A stretch of DNA of 64,000 bases from Isoetes taiwanensis. Lineage: Eukaryota; Streptophyta; Lycopodiopsida; Isoetales; Isoetaceae. This document shows, in pieces, positions 41,297-53,421 of this stretch (positions within the stretch are counted from its first letter, which is position 1; the number at the start of each line of letters is the position of its first letter). Both the position numbers and the translations under genes were made by a program. The stretch is from assembly GCA_021234155.1 (NCBI GenBank), contig JAJEKV010000087.1:3345242-3409241 (forward strand), written 5' to 3'. Below the pieces are notes generated by a model that did not search any database, had not been told where the DNA came from, and saw nothing but the letters and a program-made list of their open reading frames with translations.

Positions 41297-42865
41297 TCAT
41301 TTGTCTATTCTCAGCTTCTTCTTTGGCTGACTCTTGGGCGTGACCTTCTGCGTGGTCTTCGGCGGGGGTCTTGACGACGCCAGATAGCTTAAAGGTGTGG
41401 AAAAATCCCGTGGAATGAGGAGAGCAAGATTAATATACATCTCATGTTGATTTTGAGCTTCTTCCGCAGATTGAACAGCTTGCTGGACTTGATGCTCCAA
41501 ATCGCGGATCTTGTTATCTTTGTCGGCGAGGAGACGGGATTGATCACGGAACCTTCTGTGAGAAAGCGTGGCATGGAAAGAGGATTGCCCGTGAGTGGAG
41601 ATTTGAAGCCGAAGAGTGGCAATTTCTATATCATCAATAATCTTCTGCTTCTGAGCTTCTGCGAGTTGAGCCGTCTGTTGTTCAGCAAGCAGGTTAGTCT
41701 TTTCATGTTCTGCTTGGAGAGATTCACGGGCCTGTAAAAGAGCCTCGTGCTTTTGTTGAAGACTGTCCTCAAGAGAGTGTACTTGAGTGGTAGCTGCCTG
41801 GAAATCCCTGTGAACTGCCTCCGTGGCCTCCATGTAAGCTTGAAGGCCATTCATGAAGGTTTCTTGAGATTCTTGAAGCTTGAGCACAGATGTTTGGACA
41901 TCTTGTTGATATTGGTAAAGGGCCTGCCTGGATGGTGGATGTAAAAGGCACGTTTGTCTGTGAGATTGGGAGGCCTGAGAAACATTTTGAGAGCGGGAGT
42001 GCATAGTTTCTGTGGAGGAAGAAGAGACCGGTATGACAGTGTCTTGGTGTTGCTCATGATGAGTGGAAGGAGAAGGTTAAGGGCGTGAAGTTTCATCATG
42101 AAGTTCTTGGACAGCAGGAATGACTTGAGAGGGCTGTTTGGTGGAAGCTTGAGAGGCCGTGTTCTGGTGAGTGGGTGAACCAGGACTTGGAGCAGGGAGA
42201 CAATGAAGAAGAATGGCCTGTAGGTGAGCACCCATGGCAGATCCGAGGCCAGAAGAGGGGGTTGCTCGGATGCGATCAATTTCATGAAGGAGGAGGAGGA
42301 ACAAAATTTGAGGCCAATCAATAGAATGGGTAGAGTGGATGGCCAAGATAGCAACATGAAAAAACTGCTTGTTAATGTGGGTGTTCTTGATGGAATACCC
42401 ATAGAACTTGCGCCACAGAAACTTGACAAAAGTATCATGGGTTTTGGCAATGTTTGTGAGTTTATGAGTGGTGGCCTGATAAGGAAGTTGGCCATACTGA
42501 GTGACATCCTGTTCCTGTAAAGCAGCCCAAGATAAAGAAGGCTTGCGGATAGGTAACTGGAATACCTGAGAAAGAAGAACCGGAGTGAGCAGAATATCCG
42601 TCTGATCGACCCTTGTGGCGTATCCATCTGTGGTGTTAACCATGTGAGCAACAAATTGCCGGAGTTGGTGCAGATTCGGTGCAGGGAGGTCCTGCCTTGA
42701 GAATTCATACAACCCTGTGCGTTCAGCAACTTCACGATTTGGACCTTCCAGGGTATCACGAAAAGTGGGAATGGAGAAAATAACAGACTCAAAGAGAGCC
42801 GGATCCCTGGGCACGGTAACTTGAAGAGTGGGGAACTTGGGTGAAGCAGTCATGGCAAGAAGCAA
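41297..42865 (-). pseudogene. Gypsy 3' accessory ORF: mobile-domain-like plus coiled coil, one stop
   Basis: One frame of about 520 codons is interrupted only by a TAA at 42,077-42,079. The first ~190 residues (LHQLRQFVAHMVNTTDGYATRV, LSQVFQLPIRKP, FVKFLWRKFYGYSIKN, HVAILAIHSTHSIDW) resemble the plant-mobile or putative plant transposon protein domains that sit downstream of pol in some retrotransposons. A proline/serine-rich link carries the stop. The rest is coiled coil (SLEDSLQQKHEALLQARESL, DKDNKIRDLEHQVQQAV) with a basic end (QPKKKLRID). It lies between integrase and LTR, in the sense strand of the gypsy element. Function unknown; a silencing-evasion or packaging role is a guess. Confidence 0.6.
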
Positions 42866-43350
42866 AGTGAAAGAAATCGGAGAGCGGAGTGAAAGAAGCC
42901 GGAGGGCGGAGAGCAGAAGACGAAACGGAGTGAGGCGAAAAGGTTTTAGGGCACATAACTGTGGCGAAGGGGTGTGATGAGAGGTGAAAGGGAACCGTTG
43001 ATGGTGCCAGGTAGCAATATATTGAAAGAAGATGATTGAGAGGTAAAATTTTGGCTAAGTCCCCCAGTAGTGAAGGAAGAACAGATGAACGATGGCGATG
43101 GAAAAATTGAACGGTAGGATGTGACAACGGGTGGAGGGTACAAATAATGATGGCAGATGGGCGTAAAAAGAAGAATTAGCATTTAATGCAGGCAACTCGA
43201 AGTGGGATATCATAAAAAAGAAGTGTCAGAAGGTACCATGGCTAGATATGCGGCGGGAGGAAAGATTCTGGAATTAGAAATGGCCTTGCATTGCAACCAC
43301 GTTAGCAAATTTATGATTGGTCCACGTCAGCAGAGATTCAAGCAGTTGGG

Positions 43351-43358
43351 CTATATAA
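43351..43358 (+). promoter_or_regulatory. TATA box of the antisense small ORF
   Basis: CTATATAAG lies about 45 bases before the ATG at 43,398 on the plus strand, opposite to the gypsy genes. It suggests an independent promoter for the small gene. Confidence 0.5.
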
Positions 43359-43397
43359 GACGAGCAGTGGTCGAAGCTGAGGCACCAGTTTGCAGTG

Positions 43398-43637
43398 ATG
43401 GACAACGAGTGCACTATGCCACCCAGTTGCCAGGAGTGGGTGACTGCCCGAATGAACGCGTTGGATCTGTGGAAGTGTCGTAACCGCGGCATTCCACTGG
43501 ATGGCTGGTGTAGCGGGATGGCTGAACATCCCGATCCCTTGACTAATGATATGGAGGTGGTGATCCATCTTCGCTGGGATCATGTTCGCTGCCTCTACCA
43601 TGTGCTCCGTATAACCTCTGCTCCAAACCCGGAGTAG
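43398..43637 (+). CDS. Small IP-x-W family protein, copy in gypsy (antisense)
   Basis: 79 codons from the ATG after a TATATAAG box. It contains VTARMNALDLWKC, NRGIPLDGW, EVVIHLRWDH and LYHVLRITSAP, the same order as the tandem ORFs at 11.35 and 11.77 kb: Met-rich helix, Cys, RGIPLD-W, VVIHL-W, Y-..-I-. It is intact, has its own TATA box, and is antisense to the gypsy pol and accessory ORFs between integrase and 3' LTR. Antisense accessory ORFs in this position are known in some plant gypsy elements. Function unknown. Confidence 0.6.
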   Translation: MDNECTMPPSCQEWVTARMNALDLWKCRNRGIPLDGWCSGMAEHPDPLTNDMEVVIHLRWDHVRCLYHVLRITSAPNPE

Positions 43638-43909
43638 GGGCACCTTTAACCTAGGATTTTGTAAATAGGGCTTAGCCTGTAGCGGATGTATATGGGCAAT
43701 GCCCACCTTTTGTTTTTCGCGACTAATATAATATAAATATGCTTCTAGTCACTTTGTTCTGAGTCGGAATTTTGTTGTTGATCTTCTGAATGAACTGTGG
43801 TATCGTCTGTATGAAATTGTTTGAGGCGAAAACCATTAACCAGTGTAGGTAATGGAGTTCCATCTAATTCTGCCAGTTTGAAAATGTTGCGTTGCACCAC
43901 TTGAAGAAT

Positions 43910-44972
43910 TTAATACGGACCCAACCACCGAAATTTTAATTTGCCCGGAAAATTTTTGTATCGAGAGTCATAGAGCAAAACCAAATCACCTTCTTTAAAA
44001 GTCTTGGCCTTAAGATGTTTGTCATGCAAGGATTTTCGCAACTGTTGGCCATGAAGAACCCGAATATAAGCATCTCTTCTAAGTTCATCCAACTGTTCAA
44101 GTTGATAAACCCATTCTTTAAGTGCTGCAGGTGGATTATGTGCTGTAGCCATTTGAAAACGAAGAGTCGGAAGAATATGTTCAAAGGGCATGAGAGCTTC
44201 TTGACCATATACTAGTTTGAAAGGAGTGTGGCCAGTAGCAATTTTGAAACTTGTGTTGTAAGCCCAAAGAACAGTAGGTAATTTGTCTTGCCAATCCATG
44301 CGAGAGGCATCACAGATTTTCTTCAGAATCGTAATAAGAGTTTTGTTGGTGCTTTCAGCCAAACCATTCCCTTGAGGATAGTAAGGTGTGCTCTTTCTGT
44401 GATGGATATGCAAATAATCCGTCAGCTCCTTGATGGTATGATTGACAAAATGAACGCCACGATCACTGACAAGTTTCGTGGGACAACCAAAACGCGTGAT
44501 GATGTGCGTGTAGAGAATCTTGGCCGTACTGGCTGCAGTGTTGTCCGGAAGTGCACAGGCCTCCGCCCATTTGGTTGCATAATTAGTGATGACCAGAATG
44601 TAGCGGGCACGGGTGTGCTGCACAGGAGGATCCATGGGCCCCACAAAGTCCATTCCCCATTTCCTGAAGGGAAGTGGCGTGGCGACTGGCGTCAATGGTA
44701 GAGCGTCACGGGCCGTGGGCCGACCCACACGCTGACAGACATCACACGTGCGGGCGTGAGCGTGGGCATCCTTGAAGAGCGTGGGCCAGAAGTAGCGTGG
44801 TCTCACCACTGAAATGACTACCACCAAGCCCTTCATGGGCTTGTCGAACAATATCAGGCACCTCATGAGGGAGAACACAGCGTCTGAGGACCATGTCTTT
44901 GCCGCGTTTGTATAGGTGGCCCGCAACCATGGAGTAATCACGGACCTCACGGAGAAACTGACGGCGGCGTGA
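43910..44972 (-). pseudogene. Gypsy integrase
   Basis: From 44,972 the minus strand reads RRRQFLREVRDYSMVAGHLYK, then HEGLGG and FSGETT, and after a frameshift near 44,800 YFWPTLFKDAHAHARTCDVCQ, completing the H2C2 zinc finger. The core follows: WGMDFVGPMD, VSDRGVHFVN, TPYYPQGNGLAESTNK with D, D and E in place. The C-terminal part runs to KLKFRWLGPY at 43,910. There is no chromodomain, unlike the 7.8-kb element, so the two gypsy elements belong to different lineages. The CACTA-like insertion at 44,973 splits it from RNase H. Confidence 0.92.
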
Positions 44973-44999
44973 CACAAGGCACCCAAAAAATTAACCATT

Positions 45000-46930
45000 A
45001 TAAATAACCACTATAAAACCACTATGATAGTGGTTTTCTATGCGAAAATATTTTTTCTCAATAAAATCCATATATCACAGTGGTTTTTAGAATGAAAATG
45101 TGGTTATATATGCTAGTTTATACTCTAATATGGTTAACTAAAAGTGATGAAAGTTTTTGATACCAGTTTGACATGTCATGGTGGTTAATTATGCAATTTC
45201 ACAGCATTGAGAGTAAGAAATGGATGTTTACTTATTTTTTTAGATGTGTAGATGGTTTTGGGAGCGGTTTTAACTGGCAATACTTCAAGGTTTCTCTATA
45301 TAGTTTAATAGTATATTTCTATTTATGGTTTTCGTCCTAATTCTGTAAGAAAACACGACACGCCAAAATGTTAGTGGTTCTTGACTAGAAATACTTTAAT
45401 TTTCTTAGACATAGTACTTTCAATGTGAGGTTTTTCATCGTAATTTTCTAAGCTAACATGATTGTCCAATTGTTATTGGTTTTTTAACATAGTTTATTGA
45501 TTGAATTTTGCAATTTCTTATTGAAAAATAATGCTAGTGGTTTTTGTTAAGGAGCACATGGTTAGTGTGTGGTTTGACATCTACTTTCCTAAGTTATTAT
45601 GGCTTTAAATTATTAGTGCTTTCATGGTTTTGATGGTCAATGTTTTTAATGTAGAAGCTAACATAGTCTATATGGTTGAATCTTTCCTGGGTTTTATTTG
45701 TAGTTGATGGTATTTTGTAGTGGTTTTTTATCTAAGCTTAACGAGCATAATTTGAGATATTAATTACACACACAATTTCTAGGGTGGAAATGATCTGAAG
45801 ATTGTGGTGTAAGGTCTTCAAATGCACATGATTGTGATGTCGAGGTTATAGAAACCTTAAAAATTCAAGTAGTCCATTAACTTGTGAATATTTCTAATGG
45901 TTTCGAAGTTTTAGGATCCCGACGCCGAAGGTAAAACTAATTTTGAATTGTTACATGTGTGCATCTCTATATAATAGTTGTGATGTCGAGATTATGGAGA
46001 TAGATAAATGACCAACTTAGAACTGTAGATGTGAAGATGTCAAACTTAGTTTGTAGTTATGGATGTACACACATTATGCTTGCGCACTATTATTTGATGT
46101 ATTGCATGATTATCTTCTTATCACTATACGAAAATAAATTCAATAAATCAGACAAGGGAGAAGCCATAACTGGGCATATCCCTAAACACAAAACCAGAGG
46201 AACTAACTCCACCTCATGGCTAAAAGCAACTATCTAGTTAATCACGTTAAAATATTTGCTAGCAAACATAGGGGCACAATGAAGACTAAATGAAAATGAA
46301 GGTATGGCTAATTAAGATAGAATTATGCAAATTGAGATAGGGCTAACAATACAGATGAAAAGGTCTACATTTCCATGAGGTACTCGCATTTCAATTCAGA
46401 TGAAATGGTGCACAATTGAAAAGCATAAAATAGAAATATACAAGGCTATATCAATCATGCTTCGAAGCAAGGTCTCTCATAATTGAATGCCAACATAATT
46501 GAACAAACTCGTGCATAGACTTCATTGCAATTCTCATGTTGTATAGAAACACATATATCTTGTGCCATATGTTGAACAAACTCCCAGATAGACTCCATTG
46601 CAAATACATACACATATAGTATGAAGTAAGAAAGACTTACCATTATGACTTATGAAAAAATGGATGAACATGACAAGGTACTTTTGATAACGAAGGAGCT
46701 TGAGAAAATATACAAAAGCAAAGGCTAAAGTGGTGGCTTTTGTCTCATCCTCTAGGATACAACCATCCCATTTCAAAGCTAGATATAATTAGATGCAGAT
46801 TAAATAAGTCTGATATGGTCTTTTAAAATCATAGGACAGGAAAAGCCATGACACGATAATACAAAGGAATTCCAACCTCTAAGCACTGTCTTCTAATTCA
46901 TAGAAGAAATATTGTTTTGCATAAGAAGGC
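45000..46930. other. CACTA-like left arm, no gene seen
   Basis: AT-rich sequence with many AGTGGTTTT or TGGTTTTT motifs, typical of subterminal regions. ORFs here are short and without recognisable domains. Confidence 0.4.
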
Positions 46931-46944
46931 AATTTTGTTTCACT

Positions 46945-47575
46945 TGCCTCAAACATGCCAACTTGGCTCAAACATCACATGCGGCTCAAGCATGCCCCTA
47001 GGCTTAAACATGGCACGTGGCTTAAACTGGACACATGGCTCAAGCATGCCACATAATATCAAACATGCCATTAGGCTCAAAACATGACACATGGCTCAAA
47101 CATGATATGTGGCTCAAACATGCCACTAGGGTCATAAAAATGCTCTTTCAAATGATTTATTTTTTTGAAAGGATGAAATATGATTTTGTATGCTTTTTTC
47201 TGATGTTTGAAATGTTGTGCCCCTAGGCTCAAGCATGCCCCTAGGCTTGAACAGGCCACCTTGGCTCAAACATACCACATAGGCTCAAACACCTTGGCTC
47301 AAGCATGCCCCTAGGCTCAAACATACCACCAGGTCATAAAAATGTTCTTTTATTTTGTTTAAGGATGAATGTCTTTTTATGGTTGAAATGTTTTACCCCT
47401 AGGCTAGAATATGCCACCTTGGCTCAAACATGACACGTGGTTCAAACATGAGATGTGGCTCAAACATGCCCCTGGGCTCAAACATGATGTGTGTCTCAAA
47501 GTGGACACGTGGCTCAAACATAAGCCTCATCGACTCAAACATGAGACATGGCTCAAATATGCACTAGGCAGGCAT
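46945..47575 (+). repeat. Repeat array GGCTCAAACATGCCMC
   Basis: About 25 copies of a 14-18 bp unit (GGCTCAAACATG followed by CCACT, ACACGTG or similar), interrupted twice by a longer segment containing AAAATGYTCTTT. The two longer segments (about 47,128-47,220 and 47,335-47,400) are themselves similar, so a ~200-bp higher-order unit is repeated. The array lies 5' of the captured ARF fragment. Confidence 0.85.
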
Positions 47576-48361
47576 AAAAAATCATGGCGTTAATCTTCTT
47601 AATTTCTGGTTGGATCTTTATTTTTCCTTCTGGTGTGTACGAACTCCTGCCATTCCAAGCAAATTCCACGGCATAGCCATAACCAGTTTGTGACCATTGT
47701 TTTTTGTTAATTTCAGGTGTACCATTGAAATTTTCATGGGGTTCACATGGAAAAAATTAGAGGCCCTTGATTTGAGAATATTCCACAAATCAATGGTCCA
47801 CAAAAGAAGATGAAAACATCCCATAAAAAATCAATACACGTGACTAGAAGTATCGAATTCATTACATCAATACAACGGCTTAAATTTAAACGTTATTTTG
47901 TGTGTATTTGTGCCGTTTTGTGTTGCTTCGCATTTGCCGCCTCCACCTTCGCGTTGCCGCCTTTTTCCAAGTTCATCTCCTATTCTCACTGCCTATTCTT
48001 ACTCCGGTAATCAGAGCATACTGGTAATCAGAGATTCGGAAGCCAGTCCATCGTCTCTGCTTTATCTGTGTCAAAACAGTACCAGTAAAAGTGCTTTGTT
48101 TCCTTCGACAATATGCATCTCCCAATCGCAGGGGAGCTGTGTCTGTCAAAATAGGACCTGTTGTTTTCAAAACTCGGAAGGTGTTTGTCTTTTTGCAGTT
48201 GATAGACGAAGGTTGCAGATGATAGAAGAGTATCACAAGAATGGACAAGAATTCCTCCTTTAATGTGGGCCTGCCCTCGACGTGCTTGTTGAATCTTCAC
48301 CACGTTGGAGTAGAAGACGTGAGAACAGAGCTCGGATTGGCTTGCCTTGAGCTTCAACAAG

Positions 48362-48848
<487 letters not shown>

Positions 48849-48849
48849 G

Positions 48850-50420
48850 TAAAGGCAGTGAAATGTATTTGATGGATTCTTCTATTCTATTCTATCCTCA
48901 GTGCTCAGCAGGCTAATTTTTCTTGCCAATTCAATACAGAAATTGAGAAGTTCAATTCTTTATTCATTGAGAAAATTGAATAATTCTTTGTTCAATTCTT
49001 TTTTCATTGAGGAGGAATATGATGTTATTACTGATAATCATGGTATTCTATTACACGTTGCCTAAAAAACAACAATTATATAACCGCAAAAAATAGCCTT
49101 ACAATGGTTAAAAACTAATCAACATGTAAATATCCCTAGTAAACAAGGAAAAAGCATTTAAATAGAATAGAATAGAATAGAATAATAGAAATGCTTTCAT
49201 CAATGTAGTAGTGGTTCATGTAAATACCACACAAGAAAAGAACATTTTACTACAAATGCTTTCGGCAAAAAGTAGTAGTGGTTTAGAACCTTTTCAACAA
49301 TGTTACGAAACCATGCAGGTGACCACTATATATTAAGTAGTTGTATTAGTCTATAGTAAAATGCTTGGACATGAAAAGCATTTATGGTCAAACAGTCGTA
49401 ACCACTAGGCCTACATGTTACACACACAATGCATTTTAATCATAACCATTATGCATACATGTTAAGAAACTATGCAGTCATAGAACAAAGACGTACATGG
49501 ATAATTAGTAAGATTGCTGTGGGTTTTATCCATTAACTAAAAGTGCCTTTCATCATAGAAATGTAGCGATTTGTCATCTTCCATTGTGTATATGATAGAA
49601 AAAACTATTAGATCTTTAGTCGGAACGCAAGTCTTTATATGCAAAATCTTAAGAAGCTCAAGAGTAGAAACATTAGTGGTTTATCAGCCTTAACAAGTAC
49701 ATCTTGAATATAAAGATCGCCATGCTTTCCATGCATTACTTGAAATGCTTTTGACTAAAAGCCATTAGTGGATTACCAACCTTAGTAAGTACTATAATAC
49801 ATGAGAAACCATCCACAGTCCTTAATAGTTTAGTCTAGTAATTTGAAATGCTTTAGACTACATAACATTACTGATTTATAAATGATAACCATGAACCTAA
49901 TGTACTACAAAAGCATGCATTTCTAAAACTACAATTACATCTAAGATTGATAAACATAATAATATTTTAATAAAATAAACCTGCACACTTTCACCAATTA
50001 AATAATGGTGATTTACTGCATATAACACATTGTGAGCCGTGTGCATCTACTACGAAAATTAGCCATGCTATTTTACCACAATAACAAACCACATTATAAA
50101 ATCACATAAATAGAGCCCTGCATCAAACCACATCCGCAACTATCATACTATACCACATTGGGAAACCCTACCTTTAAAACATTATAACATACCACATCCA
50201 TTTACCAGCATATAATACAACTTTAACAAACACAATAAAACAACCATCAGCAATTACCATGCCATAATGCCACCCTAGCAAACCTTACAAGAAAACCAAG
50301 TCGTATAGCCACATATGGTTTTTAATGAAATTAACCCACAAAGATCCATCGGTTTTATAGAATGGTTCTCTAGTCATAACCATGGAAAAAACCATATGGT
50401 GTTTTAATTTTGGATGCCTT
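48850..50420. other. CACTA-like right arm, no gene seen
   Basis: AT-rich sequence with an AATAG/AATAGAATAG microsatellite at about 49,159-49,186 and many dispersed ACCACA / TAGTGGTTT motifs. No coding stretch is recognised. Confidence 0.4.
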
Positions 50421-50489
50421 GTGTGAGTGAAGCTTTTTGGGAGAGAGCGTGGGATCTTCTGATGGAAGAGCTCCAGTGAGGAGATACTG

Positions 50490-51650
50490 CTAAAAGTTGT
50501 GAAACCAATGGGGCGTGGCAGTGACTAAGAACAGTTGGGCGTCAGGAAAGGCATCAGAAACACCCGTGGAGGGATCATCTGTTTGGATGCGTAAGAGATA
50601 ATCTAGCACAACATGAGATTTGCCGGCCTTATGAACGATTTCGAAGGGAGCAACTTCTTGCAGAAGGAGGACCCAACGAGCAATGCGACCCGTGGGTGTA
50701 GCCTTGTTGATCAAATAAAGAAGAGCTTGATGATCAACGAAGAACTTGATCTTGCTTCCCAACAAATAATGACGGAAACGTTGGACACAAAAAACCAAGC
50801 CCAAGGCTTCCCACTCCGTGGCAGAGTAGTTTCGCTTAGCAGGATTGAGTTTTCTGCTGGCATAGCGGATAGGTTTATCCGTGTTCTCGTCATATGCCTG
50901 AGAAAGAACAGCACCTATGGCAAAAGCAGAGACATCCACATGAACATGAAAGGGCTTGTCCCATTGAGGAGGAACAAGGACCGGGGCCTGAGTAAGCAAC
51001 AACTTCAACTTCTGAAAGGCAGCTTCCGCCTGGGGATTCCAAGCCCAAGTGGATTCATCACCCGTGAGTTCATAAATGGGATCAGCTATAGCTGCAAGTC
51101 CAGGAATGAAGGTAGAATAGTAATTGACCTTACCCAAGAAGGAATGTGTCTCTTTAATATTAGATGGTGCTTGAGCCTTCAGCACACAACTGATTTTAGC
51201 AAGATCCGTGGTGATCCCTTCTTTACTAACCACATGAACCAAAAGAACACCTGAGGTGACGCAAAAGGTGCATTTCTCGGGATTGAGACTGATGCTAGAC
51301 TCATCACATTTTTGAAAGACCAGCTCTAACTTCTCTAGGTGATCATCCATGGAGCTGTAGGCTGAGAAGTGATCTTGAAAAATCTGGAGAAAGGGTTTAT
51401 CCTTCATATAGTCATAGAAGACAGAGAGCATGATGCGCTGAAACGTGGACGGAGAGTTTGATAAACCAAAAGGAACCACCTTGTAAGCAAAAGTGCCCCA
51501 CGGGGTGGTAAAAGTGGTTTTGAGTTGATCTTCTTCCTTGATAGTGATTGTAACCTGAAAAGCCATCCATGAAAGAGTACATCTCATGTCCAGCAACCTC
51601 TTCTAGAACCTGGTCTGTAAAGATAAGCGGGAAGTGATCACGCTCCGTCA
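50490..51650 (-). pseudogene. Gypsy reverse transcriptase and RNase H, 5'-truncated
   Basis: The minus strand begins directly after the copia RNase H at about 51,650 with DHFPLIFTDQVLEE and YSFMDGFSGYN, changes frame near 51,560, then reads TTFTTPWGTFAYKVVPFGL, LNPEKCTFCV, FLGKVNYYSTFIP, and the RNase H part FHVHVDVSAFAIGAVLSQ, RNYSATEWEALGLVF. The catalytic FxDD position reads FQDHFSAYS, so the second Asp is His and the enzyme would be dead. A TAG at about 50,487 follows. The element's gag, protease and 5' LTR are missing. Confidence 0.9.
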
Positions 51651-51654
51651 TGCG

Positions 51655-52713
51655 TTCTTTTGAGCACAAAGTTGCAGCAGCATACTCTGCCTCAGCACTG
51701 GACATGGCTATGGCAGCTTGCTTTTTGCATTTCCAGGATATAGGTGCTCCTCCTAACATAACAGGATATCCTGAAGTTGACTTTCTTGTATCCAAATCCC
51801 CTCCCCAATCTGCATCACAAAATCCTTCTAATATCAAGTTATGTATATTATATGCAATTCCTTCTTCAACAGTTCCCTTTAAATATCTTAAGACCCTTTT
51901 TGCAGCAGTCCAATGATCCCTGCCAGGGTTAGTGTTATATCTGCTTAACATGTTAACACTATGGGCAATATCAGGCCTTGTGCAATTGGCTACGTATGCT
52001 AAGCATCCAATCAAGGATTTGTAGGGTACTGCCTGCATCTCTTCTCCCTCAAACTCATTTTTTTGGCACATGCTTTCAGATATTTTACAACCAGGTACAA
52101 CAGGAGTTTTACAAGCTTTACAATCTTGCATGTTAAATTTTTTTAACATGTCAAGTATTTGTTTCTTTTGAGTAAGCATTATTATACCTTCTGCTCTATT
52201 TCTGAACATTTCAACTCCAAAAAAGTTTTTCAACTCACCTAAATCAGTCATTTCAAATCTTTGTTTTAGCAATTCTTTGCACATATTCAGACAAGTTGTT
52301 CCTTTAGCCACCATTATATTGTCATCAACATATAATGCTATGACACACCATTCTTCCCCATACTGGAACTTGTACAAATTACCATCATTATCTAATTTAA
52401 TAAATTCATGCTCGCTTAGGAATCCATCCATACACTTATACCATTCTCGAGGTGACTGTCTCAAACCATATACTGCTCTATTGAGCTTCCAAAACTTGTC
52501 AGTTCCCTGTTCAAATCCTGGAGCCTGCTTCATAAAGATTTCTTCCTCTAAAGTTGCATTTGAAAATGCAGTTTTTACATCCATATGATGTACTTCTAGA
52601 TCACAAGCATTTGCAATTGTCAACAACATTCTGACACTATTCATTTTTACTAATGGAGAAAAAGTTTCATCAAAATCCTGACCTTTTTTCTGTGGAAACC
52701 CTTGGGCAACCAA
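51655..52713 (-). pseudogene. Copia reverse transcriptase and RNase H, minus-strand copia
   Basis: From 52,713: VAQGFPQKKGQDFDETFSP, then HHMDVKTAFSNATLEEEIFM, YGLRQSPREWY and ALYVDDNIMVA with the YVDD site intact. The end carries PDIAHSVNMLSRY, GFCDADWGGD, STSGYPVMLGGAP and SSAEAEYAAATLCSKE of RNase H. The frame then runs straight into the gypsy RT (RMTERDHFP...), giving one chimeric open frame of 433 codons (52,713-51,412). It continues the frames at 52.7-54.1 kb. Confidence 0.93.
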
Positions 52714-52726
52714 TCTGGCCTTGTAT

Positions 52727-53379
52727 CTAGGTGTCTTCCCATCTACACCTGTTTTTATTCTGAATAACCACTTGTTTGTTACCTATAATATTCTTTTCAC
52801 AAGGTCTATCAACAAGCTCATATGTGTTAGTATTATGAAATGAATCCATCTCCTCATTCATAGCATTTATCCATTTATCTTTATCTGCTGAATTTAATAC
52901 ATCCTCATATGTACTTGGAATTTCTGGATCTAAATGAGTTAAAACCTCAAATACACTATCCAATTCTCCTTCTACCTGAAATCTTTTACTCTTACCTCGA
53001 GTTGTTCGACCATGAATTGAGGGGTCAACTTTAATATTTGCTTGTTGCAACTTCTCTACTTCAGTATAGCTCTTTTCTTCCTTGGTGGTATGTCAGCAAT
53101 ATTTAATGGCTCAGATGGCTCAGCTGTGATCTCTTGATTTCACAATTGCACTTCTTCAGAATCACCTATTCCTTCATTGGTGTTCTCCTCAGCTCCTGCA
53201 TTACTGTCTTTATGATCATCTGAAATATCATCATCGTTATCAATCACTTTAGTACTTGGCATATTATTTTCAGCATTATCTACATTGATTATGCTTTCAA
53301 CAACTTCCCTTTGCTTGTTCTCCTTGATCAGCACTTTATAAACCTGAGATTCATCAAAGGTTACATCCCTACTCACCAT
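52727..53379 (-). pseudogene. Copia linker between integrase and RT
   Basis: Two frames (53,379-53,140 and 53,050-52,727) give the acidic linker (NVDNAENNMPSTKV, DDDISDDHKDSN) and the start of RT: PEIPSTYEDVLNSADKDKWINAM and NEEMDSFHNTNTYELVD. Small frameshifts at about 53,130 and 52,720 break an otherwise continuous polyprotein. Confidence 0.85.
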
Positions 53380-53421
53380 AACTCCTCTAGTGCTTGGATT
53401 ATATAACCTATATGCCTTGGA

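Noticed and set aside
42077-42792. Second long minus-strand frame (41,851-42,792) over the gypsy accessory ORF
   Set aside because: It is a shifted reading of the same DNA, with low-complexity leucine/serine composition; the other frame gives a coherent domain and coiled coil.
47898-48263. Plus-strand ORF upstream of the ARF exons as a gene
   Set aside because: More likely the 5' leader and promoter region of the captured ARF gene; no domain or conserved motif.
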